From Trematomus loennbergii (lineage: Eukaryota > Chordata > Actinopteri > Perciformes > Nototheniidae), in NCBI GenBank assembly GCA_012861695.1, contig JAAOOA010000542.1:156501-220500 (forward strand): DNA of 64,000 nt, read 5' to 3'. This document shows positions 22,347 to 32,769 of this stretch, piece by piece (position 1 is the first letter of the stretch; each line of letters opens with the position of its first letter). Under the pieces are notes generated by a model. That model worked only from the letters and a program-made list of their open reading frames with translations. It searched no databases and was not told the origin of the DNA. A program made the position numbers and the translations under genes.

Positions 22347-23966
22347 CATTGGACATTTTGAAGGCATCCTAATAGTGGTCTCATTCCTTGTTGTGATATG
22401 TGACGTCCTCAAGGTTCAGCCATATTTTCCTCTCCTTAGACTGAGTGATCACATAGGCCACAGCACAGCAGGGGTAAGGATCGAGACTCTCTTCACTGAG
22501 ATCAAGATGGAAGTCCAGTTTTTCCAGAAGGTCGATGCATGCTTCAGGACACTGGGACTCATACAAGCACTGGCATAGGAACAGTATGCGCCCACTGTCC
22601 TCAGTATCAGGCTCATCGTTTCCACAGAGACTAGGAAGGAAAGTGGATATCACTTCCTTGAAGAACCAGTTTGATGTATTCTTGAGCTCCTCAGCAGGAA
22701 TCAGATACTCCATCAAACTAGGGCTCTTCTCAGTCAACAATCTACACATGTAAGGGATCAGATGTTTCATGTGTTTCTTCTCCTCAGTGAGGCACTGCTG
22801 AAAAACATTACTGATTAAATCTGGATTCTTCAAGAGCCACAGTGCTGCAAAAAACTCCTGCATTGTGTAATGGAGAAATGCATAGGTGGTTATTCTCTCA
22901 GTAGGGGCGACTTTGATAACAAGTGATTTGAGCAAGGAGAGGACACAGCTGTCTCCAGAGGGACGTAGTGTCAGTTCACAGTTTTTCCTTCAGTTGCACA
23001 AAAAGCAACCTCAGCCAGAGACAGTATCTCCTTACTCTTGCTTTCGATGAAGGCATCGAGATGAATGTATTTTGTGTTGCTGTTTCTTTCAAGGCAAAAA
23101 CGGAAAATGTTGATGTAGATATCAGTTATACAGCAAGGCTTTTGAAAGTCCTCTGATGTCTCAAATGAAAAGCATGCGGCCACCATCAGTGCATACATCG
23201 GTACATGGCAAAGTGTAAACAACTCCAAGTTGCTCAACACCCTCTCCTTCCTTTCATGTAGCATCCTAGATATGTATGTTTTTATGGTCTGCTCACTAAA
23301 GCCTTTCACTTCCACTCTGAGAAAGTCCTCAGAGAAAGGTGGTCTTCATCAGCTGGTCTGCAAGTCAAAACGACCTTGGAGTCCTGTAGCCAATCTTTAT
23401 TACAAGTTTCTGCACTACTGGTGAAGACAGATCTGTGATTCCATCAAAATGAGTGTAACATTGTCAGAGTTATTCTTTATGTCCTGTAAGACCTCGTCTT
23501 TGCCTTCATCTGGCTCACTGAACTCATTGAAGAGAAGGTCCTCCAGGCTCTTGACGTTGGATATTTTTCTCATGTCAAAGTAAAACATGTAGTTTAGCTC
23601 ATTGTCATCTTTTTCTGTCCAGAGTTTTAACATTTCATGAGTGAGTGCTGTCTTTCCAATCCCAGACTTACCAACCAAGAGTATATTTTATCTGTTTTAA
23701 GCAGGTCACTGGGAGAAATGTCTGCTTTGTCCTTAGGGATGTAGGTCCCTAGCTTTTTAGAACGGCTCATCTTGCTTTTCTTGTTCTTACATTTCTTTAT
23801 TTTAGAGGGGAAACACTTCCTTGTGTGTCCAATACAAGTGACATGTACGACAGATCAGGCTTGCTGTTTTCTTCAAACAGATCTTTGTTTGCCGTCCAAA
23901 AGTCTTTTGATATTTTTTGTGCTTTTGACTTCAACTTTGCCTGGTAACGGTGGCATGGTGTTGGGG
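22347..23966 (-). pseudogene. NLR A FISNA-NACHT exon, multiple frameshifts
   Basis: Single large exon for the ATP-binding oligomerisation module. Walker A GKSGIGKT is present near 23650-23672, but the frame is lost at several 1-nt deletions relative to unit B: near 22.40, 22.98 (missing G), 23.33, 23.40, 23.45 (inside the Walker B region) and 23.69 kb. Open pieces remain at 22381-22935, 22971-23315 and 23415-23678. A shift just before the NACHT start (near 23805) is shared with unit B. The left border is donor GTATGG and the right border acceptor TTTTAG. Confidence 0.8.
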
Positions 23967-24130
23967 CTAAAATAAAAACAACAGTGAGTAAGTCAATAAA
24001 TATTGTAAATTGCATGCTGTACCCTCATACTAACAGTGGATGCATATTTCCAGAGGACACAGCCCATCAAACATCAGCATGAAGACGTGACACACTTTCT
24101 ATATTAGTTATATAACTATATATAACATAC

Positions 24131-24559
24131 CTTGTAGGTAGTTGTTTCCCATGTGTGCGTCTTCCTTGAAAGGGAAGCAGCTGATCCAGTGGTGCAGGTC
24201 AAACGTCCTGCTCTCAGCAGAAGCTACAGTCTGTTTCTCAGGGAGAAGATGTCCTCCCATGGGTCCTCTTCCTCGTAATGTCAATAATTTTGAGGAATTC
24301 ATAGCTGGCTGCTTCCCCCTGTTTGGTTACAGAGTCTAGAAGTGTTCTGTTTTTATCGTAGTCATTCCCTTCTGCTTGTATTCTGCTGACCTCTTCATCA
24401 CCTAACACTCCTTGCTGATTCAAGTTCTCTAGAATCACTGACAGATTCTTTAATGTTTTCACAAGATGGGTTCTGGCCCCCCTGACGTACTCTAAAGCTG
24501 AATGTGTTGTAGAAGCCATGTTTCATGACTTCGGTGTCTTCTGCTTCAACTTCAATGAC
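24131..24559 (-). CDS. NLR A CARD exon with start codon
   Basis: The ATG at 24519-24517 is preceded in frame by TGA two codons upstream, which fixes the start. The N-terminal ~90 residues (LKNLSVILENLNQQGVLGDE, then AASYEFLKIID) fit a CARD, a six-helix adaptor-recruiting domain found in caspase-1, ASC and NLRs. It is 90% or more identical to the 50182-50612 exon. The frame ends early near 24240-24280, where unit B has a few additional bases, so the CARD survives but its link to the NACHT exon is broken here. Confidence 0.75.
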
Positions 24560-25313
24560 CTAGAGAATAAAAGAATGGTTGAATGAAATGTAATATGAAC
24601 TCTTATGTTTAACATCCAAAAAAATACATAAATCTGTACATCTAAAAGGAATAAAATAAATTCAGGGCATAATAACAGCAGGAGGATTTGGCGTCAATGA
24701 TACCGTTTTTCTCATTGGCTCACTTCTTTAAACAGTCTTGACCTTCTCTTAACTCTATGTGCAACGGTTACAACTTTTTCATCACAACTCTTTGCACGTA
24801 TGAAAATTAAGTAACTCACACAAAACATAGAATTCATGCCAACAAGTTGTTATTGTGTCAGTAAATGTGCTAATACAAACAAAATGGATAGCTGTTTTGT
24901 CCCAGTGTGAACAGTACTAGTCAAAACAGTAAGATGCTTTTTCACCACCAGTCAACACTTGAAATGTTCTAACATACAAGTCTCTGAACATATAAATCAT
25001 CCATACATGTCACCAACAATACAACACGACACCAGAACAAATTGTAAACAGAAACATGCAAGCTGTATATCAGAGACACTTACACTGAGGCCTTTAGGTC
25101 CACACTGATGAAAGACTTTGTTGTCATATATTTCATTAGCCTACGTTTTTTTTATAGCTTTTACGGTTCTTTTTTATATTAATATTGTAATTAGGTGTAA
25201 ATGCTTGCTAACGAAAAAGCTATGTTTCTAAGCTAAATGTGCGAGCATCAAGAGGGTTTTAACCGTTAAGGAAAACCAGCTGTCTGTTACAAGTACAAAC
25301 TACTATCCTTACT

Positions 25314-25698
25314 TTAAAGGTGGGTAGGTAAGTTTGAGAAACCGGCTCGAGATACACTTTTTGTTATATTCCATGGAATGCTCTTAACATCCCGATAGCA
25401 ATGAATATCTGAAGTGCTTTGACAAAAAATCCATTAAAAATGTAATCTGTGGAAGCCGTAGTACTGTCAAAAGCACGACCAATCATTTTAGCCGGCCCGG
25501 CTAAAATAACTGGATGGCCTACCTGCCTGTCAGCCTTCCATCTGTGCACAAACTTATCTCGTGCCCTCATTGGTCATGTGCGCGTTCGTGTGTTGGAGGA
25601 GGGGCTCTGTGAGGAAGTGGCAGATTTTCTCCGGCTGTGTATTTTCAAATTCTAGCGATCTCGAGCCGGTTTCTCAAACTTACCTACCCCACCTTTAA
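25314..25698. mobile_element. TTAA-flanked MITE, family 3, copy 1
   Basis: 385 bp between TTAA sites, with long inverted ends (AGGTGGGTAGGTAAGTTTGA ... and its complement, ending CCCCACCT). Unit B has the empty site ACTTTAACG at about 53352, so insertion followed the A/B duplication or was lost in B. Confidence 0.75.
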
Positions 25699-25855
25699 CG
25701 TTTATTATCCGTAAAGCTCAAATACAACGTACACATTTACAAATAAGAGTTAATAAGTAGTATCATTTCCTCTTTAAATAAATAGGTAACTGTTAGCTTC
25801 GTGGTTTGTAAATCCAGGAGTGACGTCATTAGAACCGTTAACTTAGCTATATTGC

Positions 25856-26245
25856 TTAAAGGTGGAGTAGGTAATTTTGGAGAAACCGGCTCGAGATCGC
25901 TAGAATTTGAAAATACACAGCCGGAAAAAATCTGCCACTTCCTTACAGAGCCCCTCCTCCAACACACACGAACGCGCACATGACCAATGAGGGCACGAGA
26001 TAAGTTTGTGCACAGATGGAAGGCTGACAGGCAGGTAGGCCATCCAGTTATTTTAGCCGGGCCGGCTCAAATGATTGGTCGTGCTTTTTACAGCACCACG
26101 GCTTCCACAGATGACATTTTTTAATGGATTTTTTGTCAAAGCACTTAAGATATTCATTGCTATCGAGATGTTAAGAGCATTCCATGGAATATAACAACAA
26201 GTGTATCTTGAGCCGGTTTCTCAAACTTACCTACCCTACCTTTAA
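25856..26245. mobile_element. TTAA-flanked MITE, family 3, copy 2 (inverted)
   Basis: 390 bp, same family as 25314-25698 but in the opposite orientation, 157 bp away. TTAA at 25856-25859 and 26242-26245. Unit B has no insertion at the matching place (about 53515). The pair could form a large stem if transcribed. Confidence 0.75.
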
Positions 26246-27081
26246 AGCTACAGTTAGCTAACTTATCACATCAAAAACAACAACATATTCTGAAAATACT
26301 TACGTTACATATTATATTTTTGTGGTCATATATTTCATTAGCCTATGTTTATTGGCTTTTACAGTTCTTTTTTATGTTAAAATTTAAATTGGGTGTAGAT
26401 GCTTGCTAACAAAAAGCTATGTTACTTAGCTAAATTGTGAAATCGTCAAGAGGGTTTTAACCGTTAAGGAAACCGTTAGCTGTCTGTTACAAGTACAAAC
26501 TATTATGTTTACTTTAACGTTTATTACCCTTAAACGTCAAATACAAGGTACACATTTACAACTATGAGTTTATTAGTAGTGTAATTTCCTCTTTAAATAA
26601 ATAGGAAACTGTTAGCTTGGCAGTTTGTAAATCCATCAAACAATCCACCCCGTCTCTCTCTCTAAGGACCTCACTCCTCCACACCCAACCAACCAGACAA
26701 CACTCTCCCACCCAAACCCACAGCTACAGGTCACAAGAACCGTCCATCAAAACAGTGGCACGTTCACTGACACTCTCAAACAAACTCTGAACAACAAACA
26801 CATCAACATTATAACCAGTCCGTTACAATATATATATGTTTCTGATAAACTTTGAGCACAGTTGGGAAATAAGTAAACTAAAACACACTTAAATCTTAAA
26901 ACATGTGGATTTGAAGAGCTACCAACTAAAGTAATACAAGTTGAAAACATAATGATCATCCACAGGTTGTGTCTTTAAATGAATGATTCCTTGTGCGATG
27001 ATATCGGGAACACAAGAGTATGCTCTGTTCTATGAATGATAGCTAAACACTGTTTGTCCTGTTTTTCTTTATTAAACGTAC

Positions 27082-27175
27082 CTGTGTGGCACAGTGAGAG
27101 CTTCAGTGATTTCCCTCTGAGGTAAGATGTCGAAGTTTTTCATGATTCCAACGGTACAGCCTTGTGCTCAAATGT
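27082..27175 (-). promoter_or_regulatory. NLR A 5' leader exon with upstream ORF
   Basis: Donor GTACGT at the left border; the right limit (transcription start) is not defined. ATG at 27143-27141 opens a 32-codon uORF that crosses the splice to 24559 and stops at 24523, three bases before the CARD ATG. The uORF is kept in unit B (ATG at 54658). A/B similarity extends to about 27227, marking the likely promoter-proximal limit of the duplicated unit. Confidence 0.5.
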
Positions 27176-27227
27176 CTGAAATCCTTCCTGGTTTGCATTA
27201 CTTCCCCTTTTGATATAACACACATCC

Positions 27228-28812
27228 TGTATGCCATGGGCGTAGGAAGCATCCTGAATGTGGGGGGGACATTTTTAACGGGGGTGTGGGGGCGAAAAAA
27301 AATATAGATTTCCTGTATTCTGGTGCATTTTAACAGGTGGTTTGATACTTTTATGTGGCTATACTAGCATGAGGAAAATGATGGGTACATTTTGTAATTT
27401 CATCCAGTAGTAAAGAAAGGAAACATATTTGATTATTAATTCAGAGCTGTCTTTGAATTAATAAAAAGCAGTTTAAATACCCATTTTTTGTACATTTATA
27501 TACAACAATAAATATTTGTGAGTGCATTGAGAGATATTGTTGTGGAGAGTCATTTATATATAAATCGCAAAATACATTTGTGAATCCTTCTGTGAGCATT
27601 TATTAATATTGAGACTGATCTGACTCCATACAGATGTTAAGTTCACCTAGGAATGGTATCATTGACTTAAATGTTCAAATAAATGTTGCTCTTCTGTCTA
27701 TATTGGTCATATGATGCCCCTTGACTGAAATTTTTCCTGTTCAATATCCCCACTGATTTCCTTAAAATCCTGGGATGAGAGTCCACATCAAATTTACTCT
27801 CAACTGTCATTTCCCTTTCATCACTCACCTCAGCAATGGACCTCTCTCCACTGTCCCTGTATTCTGCCTCTGACTCACTCTCAAGTGCCTAGATGTCAAG
27901 AGAGGTGGTGAAGTGATAATTATTTATTGAGCAGTATACTCTTTCACATTGAATCATAACAAGTCATACTGAATGTAAATACAACTGACTCTAAAGTAAG
28001 TCCCAGTCTGTGACATTGGACATTTTGAAGACTCAAAGTCCCAAGCAGTAGGTAGAATATTAGCTAGTCTATGTAATGTGCACAGAAAATAAATAGTTAA
28101 CTGAATACTGGGATGGAAATAGCCTATAAGCACTCAGTAAAACATAAACACACACAAAAGCTTCTGAATGATAAGTATAATTAAAACATAATGCACATTA
28201 CCATTTTGAGAGAGAGTACCTAAGTTAAAGAACTTAGAAAATAATCTCTTATTGAACTGAGGCTCCAGTAAAACACACTGACTGCGTCTCTATACATGGA
28301 CATCAGTAAGCTGTTTATGAGTATTATCCCGGGTATGATCATATTGGGGATATGGTGTTTACATGAGCACAGAGAGATCGGGTTATTCATGTTCCCTGTT
28401 TACATGATAAATACTAGTAACCTGGCATTTCGATGCCTTTTCTCATCTAAACTATTCAGTATTTGTATCTCTCTATCATGACATAAAGACGAAACTCCTC
28501 TCCAGAAGTGAGACGCCGCCATCACTGTTAACTGATTAACTGCTACCAGCTGATGACTTACTTTCCTCTTCTTTGAATTTTTTTTTCTTATGTCCATGTT
28601 GTCTGGGGGAGAAAACATATCAAACCAAGAGGTCGTCAGCTTTGATTTTCGCTGTATTAACCATTTCCTGAACATTTGGTGTGTGTGCCTTACCTCCGCT
28701 ACCGACATCGCTTCATACAACAGATCTGAGCTGTCCAACTATGACAACACTCCTTGAACATGCGCGCGCTATGTGAGAATCTGCCTTGGTACAAAGTAGC
28801 AGTGAAAACATG
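27228..28812 (-). other. Spacer with possible DNA-transposon remnant
   Basis: A/B similarity stops at 27227 and the new sequence starts catgggcgtaggaagc, resembling ends of hAT-type elements. Two minus-strand stretches look exon-like: 27775-27895 (acidic, ESEAEYRDSGERSIAEVSDE) and 28570-28738 (MDSSDLLYEAMSVAEVRHTH). I cannot assign a family; transposase debris is the best guess. The rest is AT-rich without features. Confidence 0.3.
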
Positions 28813-28816
28813 GTAC

Positions 28817-29059
28817 TGTAGTGATCACTAATTAACGGGGTTACATAATTCAATCCAGGAACTACAGGTTGGGGGTATTGTTTCCGCACGGACATATATG
28901 TTGACGGTACCTCCGGGGTACCTACTGTGTGTGTGTCCCTTTCACTTTCTCTTGACTTCTCGCGCTGCGACCCGACAGCATGTGCATTTCTGCTGCTCAT
29001 TAAAGTACAGATTTGCACCTTCGATGCACCGCCTCCGACTCCCTTCTCTCGGCACTACA
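28817..29059 (+). repeat. 5' LTR
   Basis: 243 bp, TG...CA ends. The polyadenylation-like ATTAAA at about 29000 and the overall layout match the 3' copy. Differs from the 3' LTR by one G insertion and two substitutions. Confidence 0.88.
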
Positions 29060-29207
29060 TTGGTGACCCTGACATAAGTCTCGCGAAGGTTCCGAGACTG
29101 AATCGAACACGGCAAAGAACTTACTGTTTTTCTCGAAATGCTGGAGATCTTTGGAGACGTCCGTGGCTGCCACGTGCGCACAGACTGAGGCTCGGTGCGC
29201 CCACAGA

Positions 29208-29579
29208 ATGGCTGAGGACGTCGCTCACCATTCCCGCTTCGTCTCGGCACTGGAGGGCAGCAAGCCTTCCTACTACGAGGAGACGATGCACGACCTGCTA
29301 GGTATGGAGGGACCCGACTTCTACCTCATGGAGCTGGTTCTTCGGGACATGCGGCTGCATGTCCAGGCTGCGCTAGCTAACTCGGCTAGTGTTGAGCCCC
29401 GCGCTTTGGCCGAAGATGCTAGCCGGTTCCTCCTGGCCGCCCCGCGATTTACCCCTGAGGTGCTTGCCACTACACGCTGCAGCACCTTCCCTGGTGGGGG
29501 CACGCCGGCTGGCAGAGGCTCCGGGGCCGACAACGACAGCGACTACCAGCCGTCGAGAACGGCTAGCCACGACTGCTAA
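29208..29579 (+). CDS. Gag fragment of the LTR element
   Basis: Open from ATG 29208 (and upstream to 29151) to TAA 29577-29579. The segment LEGSKPSYYEETMHDLLGME, then LVLRDMRLHVQAALANSASV and PRALAEDASRFLLAAP, fits the capsid part of Ty3/gypsy Gag proteins (a LGDRKPS-like start, an RALA-ADRF-like end). It lacks the N-terminal part and any zinc knuckle. Nothing pol-like follows. Confidence 0.6.
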   Translation: MAEDVAHHSRFVSALEGSKPSYYEETMHDLLGMEGPDFYLMELVLRDMRLHVQAALANSASVEPRALAEDASRFLLAAPRFTPEVLATTRCSTFPGGGTPAGRGSGADNDSDYQPSRTASHDC

Positions 29580-30570
29580 CAGCTAGCAGCTGCCAACGGC
29601 TAACGATGGCTAGCCACGACAGCTGGCGGCTAGCGGCTACCGATGGCTAACGACGACAGCTAGCAACAGCTAACGACTAGCAGCTACCAGCGGCTATCGA
29701 CATCCGTCTGTTTTTTTTTTTTTTTGTTGTGGTGCCGGAGAGGAGGTTCGATCACGTCTGGTCGGCCTCGTGTGGATCCTCTCACGATTTCGCCCACCTG
29801 TTTTTGTTCGTGAACAGGACGACCCTTTTGAGTTTTTTTCTGGTGCCTGAGGGGAGGTTCGACCATGTCTGGTCGGCCTCATGTGGACCCTCTCGCTTTT
29901 TCACCACCTCGACGGCGGCTTCGGGCGTCACACACGCCTTCTTCGGCCCGTGGGTGGCGCGCTTCTGGACCCCGTCTCGCCTCGACTCTACGGTTTCGGA
30001 CGTTGCCCATGCCTTCATCGGCCCGTGGGTGGCGCGCTTCGGGACCCTGTCTGGCCTCTTCCTTCACCTCGGCAGCTGCTTCGGACGTCGCCCGCGCCTT
30101 CTTCGGCCCGTGGGTGGCGCGCTCCCGGACCCTGCCTGGCCTCTCCTCTAACCGCGGCTCACGGTTCGCCTCGACGGCGGCTTCTGACGGCGCCCCGTCT
30201 GGCCTCTCCCCTGTCCACGGCTCCCTCCTCCCGGGACGCGGCTCCTTCCTCCCGAGGACTTCGTGCCCGCCGCCGCTGTGCCTTCGCCTGCGGCCGGGCA
30301 GCGCTCCTCCCTGCTGGGGACCACCGGGATGTTCACGCCTGTCCCCACGTCGCAACACGGCGACCCTGCTTTCTGCGGCCCCCTGACGACGGCCCGTTCC
30401 GGCCCGCCCTCCGGTGGGGATGCCCTCGCCCTCGTTGGGGCCCCTACCCTCTCCTGCGGGCCCCTTCCGACGGCCCGTTCCATGGCCCGGCCCTCGCCGG
30501 CGGCCCCGCCCTCCTCGGCCCCTGTGGGGCTTCCTCCCGGACGCGAGGATTGTGTCCATGGTTGAATTCT
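29575..30570 (+). repeat. Simple and GC-rich tandem repeats within the LTR element
   Basis: 29575-29700 is a gctagc/aacgacagc repeat. Two ~110-bp units (ggaggttcgatcacgtctgg, near 29742 and 29853) are followed by three ~80-bp units containing ttcggcccgtgggtggcgcg (near 29939, 30017 and 30101), then GC-rich sequence. Long ORFs on both strands here reflect the GC-rich repeat, not genes. Confidence 0.55.
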
Positions 30571-30582
30571 GTGGGGGGCTTG

Positions 30583-30824
30583 TGTAGTGATCACTAATTA
30601 ACGGGGTTACATAATTCAATCCAGGAACTACAGGTTGGGGGTATTGTTTCCGCACGGACATATATGTTGACGGTACCTCCGGGTACCTACTGTGTGTGTG
30701 TCCCTTTCGCTTTCTCTTGTCTTCTCGCGCTGCGACCCGACAGCATGTGCATTTCTGCTGCTCATTAAAGTACAGATTTGCACCTTCGATGCACCGCCTC
30801 CGACTCCCTTCTCTCGGCACTACA
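30583..30824 (+). repeat. 3' LTR
   Basis: 242 bp, partner of 28817-29059. Followed by the GTAC duplication at 30825-30828; the outside flanks join as a single uninterrupted host sequence. Confidence 0.88.
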
Positions 30825-30850
30825 GTACAGAGTTTCATTGATTTGGGCAT

Positions 30851-31949
30851 TCTCCATAGACTGTATATATAAATGGACGTAGGGTCCGTGACGTCACCCA
30901 TAGGATTCTGCAGAGTTGGCGAGAAGCCCTTAGTAGGCGGAGTCGGCCACTAACGGCTCGACAGTGACGTCTGAGTCTAACTCCCGCCTGCTCCAAATAA
31001 GGACAAAGAGGCGGAGCCGAGGCGGGACCTGCTGCCTCCGAGCTGGAAGTTCCAGAGCTAGCTGAAGCTACCAAGCTAAGCTAACACGCTCACCATCTGC
31101 AGAGTTACCGTCGCATTTTACGTTTCTAAGGTAAGTGGACATGAGACTATTCAGCAAAACTATAAATAATAATCTAAGTTGAGTTTTTAGCATAATACTT
31201 CAGAATCTTAAAATCCCTTAACGTTTGTATGCAATGTGCTAAATTAAACACTGGAATCAAGCAAATGAATATGTTTGCATGACATTAGTTATTTATATTT
31301 TGCTATCACTTAATTATACGTTTAATACATTTAAGTTAAGCTAAGGTTCATGTGATGATAGCTAGTTAGTGCTCTTACCTGTGAGGCCTCCTCCAAACAG
31401 CATTATAACCAGACTGTATCATTAAAACTACAAGTACCAGTTCTAGATCCTTGACTTTAGACAAACAATTCAAAAGACAAAATGTATTTAAAGACCAATC
31501 TTTATTTGAAGGTGCCTCTTAACCTGAGATATTAGTTATACAGTAATAGTATTGACAATCTAAAAAACTGAGCAACTCAACAGTCAACTTTATATTTCTT
31601 ATTGTCTAAACTAAAGCATTTATTTTTTCATTTTTCCCCTCTCATATTCAGTGTGGACGGATTGAGACAGCGTGGTGTCCAGAGAGCTGCAGAGACTTCA
31701 GGGAGAAACCTCTGTGTGATGGACGTCCTGTCTGTTGGTTTGGAGAAGACTGAGGGTCTTTCCTCAGCGAGGAGGACCAGGCCTGATGGAGGAGCCCATG
31801 CATAGCTGATACCACCTGATCAGGCCTAGTCTGTCACTTTATTTGACTAAATGTGTTTACTTATACATTTAATAGGTTTACACCTTCTGTCCATATGTGC
31901 TTTTTATTTAAAATATGTTTGATTAACTTTTGGTTCACATTTCAATAAA
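30851..31949 (+). ncRNA. Putative spliced unit with TATA box and CRE
   Basis: TATATATAA at 30864-30872 and a consensus CRE TGACGTCA at 30889-30896 precede a GC-rich first exon that ends in a strong donor (AAG|GTAAGT at 31130/31131). A second exon starts after a polypyrimidine tract and AG at 31650-31651, and an AATAAA lies at 31944-31949. No long ORF crosses the exons. A repeat-derived or long non-coding transcript is the best reading; I recall similar CCATAGACTGTATA starts as common in fish genomes but cannot verify this. Confidence 0.35.
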
Positions 31950-32769
31950 TTGAATTTGTATTTGCACTCCTTTTGTCCATTATTCTTACTGAAAATGTTA
32001 GATTACACATTCACACCTGACTGAAGATTGGCCCCATTTATTTGCGTTGCAAACTCTGCGGTACAAGGTACATGTTGTGAAGCTCATAAAGTGAGGCAAA
32101 TAGAAATAATCAGCTGATGGAGTGTAGATGTGGAAATAGGTGCATTCGATCAGCTGACTGTGTTTCACAATAAAATGGTTTCTTAGTGAATGTCCTGTAC
32201 TGGTCTTAACATCTCATAACATCAGCTTTTAATTTTCCTATTGGATGTTTTTCTTGACCCTCGGAGAAAGAGAGATGCTGAGTCGTGTCTTTCAGGCATG
32301 TCCTTTCCTAACAAAAATTACAGGAAACATAAAGCATATTATTGCAGAACAAGTGTGTTATTTATGAAAGAGGTGTGCTTGTGTTTAGGGGCTGTAGATA
32401 TAATTATTTTGTAATTGTAATGTTTTTTTTTATTTCAACAGTGAGCTACAAAGACATTAGGTGCGTTTCACACCGGAGTACTTTGGTGTACTTTTCCCAC
32501 AATAGTTCATCAGAACTACGATATATTTGCGTTCACACCAAAAAGCCCCAGGAACTACAGCTCAACTTAGTTCGCGAGACTCGCTTTTCAGTCCCTGCTA
32601 CAGAGCAGGGTCTCTCGTGGGAGAAAGTAGTTCGTACGTCTGATTGGCTGTGCGGAATGCAAACCACGCCCCGTACAACTCCAGAAAAGTTGTATAAAGC
32701 AGCCATTTTACTTGCACGCATTAAAATCTCAGCGTAGCAACGAGATATTTTTTTGGAAAACCAGCAGTT

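Larger units (their letters stand above)
1483..27175 (-). pseudogene. NLR gene copy A (CARD-FISNA-NACHT-LRR), frame broken
   Basis: Cytosolic innate-immune sensor of the teleost NLR type, read from right to left. Inferred exons with GT-AG borders: 27082-~27175 (5' leader), 24131-24559 (CARD, ATG at 24519), 22347-23966 (FISNA-NACHT), 21947-22210, modules 20552-20989, 19949-20394, 16374-16817, 15770-16216, 14331-14761, 12656-13091 and 4750-5175, then LRR exons 4147-4407, 3789-4040, 3455-3702, 3106-3364, 2424-2714, 2063-2362, 1683-1766 and terminal exon 1483-1549. Introns hold the DIRS element (5756-12231), paired MITEs (17320-19439) and two small MITEs (25314-26245). The NACHT exon has several 1-nt losses relative to copy B, so the gene as written cannot make a full protein. 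Some are in homopolymers, so sequencing error is an alternative. The family assignment is strong; the ligand is unknown. Confidence 0.75.
28817..30824 (+). mobile_element. Non-autonomous LTR retrotransposon (Ty3/gypsy-like)
   Basis: Two near-identical LTRs (28817-29059 and 30583-30824), each TGTAGTG...CACTACA, flanked by a 4-bp duplication GTAC. A primer-binding-like TGGTGACCCTGACATAAG sits at 29061 and a G-rich tract (gtggggggct, 30571-30580) precedes the 3' LTR. The 1.5-kb interior has a gag fragment only and no polymerase. The LTRs differ at about three positions, so insertion is recent. Confidence 0.88.

Noticed and set aside
29865..30597. Long plus-strand ORFs (173 and 238 codons) in the same GC-rich block
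   Set aside because: Overlapping frames of the same repeats with no conserved motif; few stops are expected at this base composition.
29879..30901. 340-codon minus-strand ORF across the LTR element
   Set aside because: Low-complexity Arg/Gly/Pro product of GC-rich repeats, running antisense through the 3' LTR; no domain pattern.
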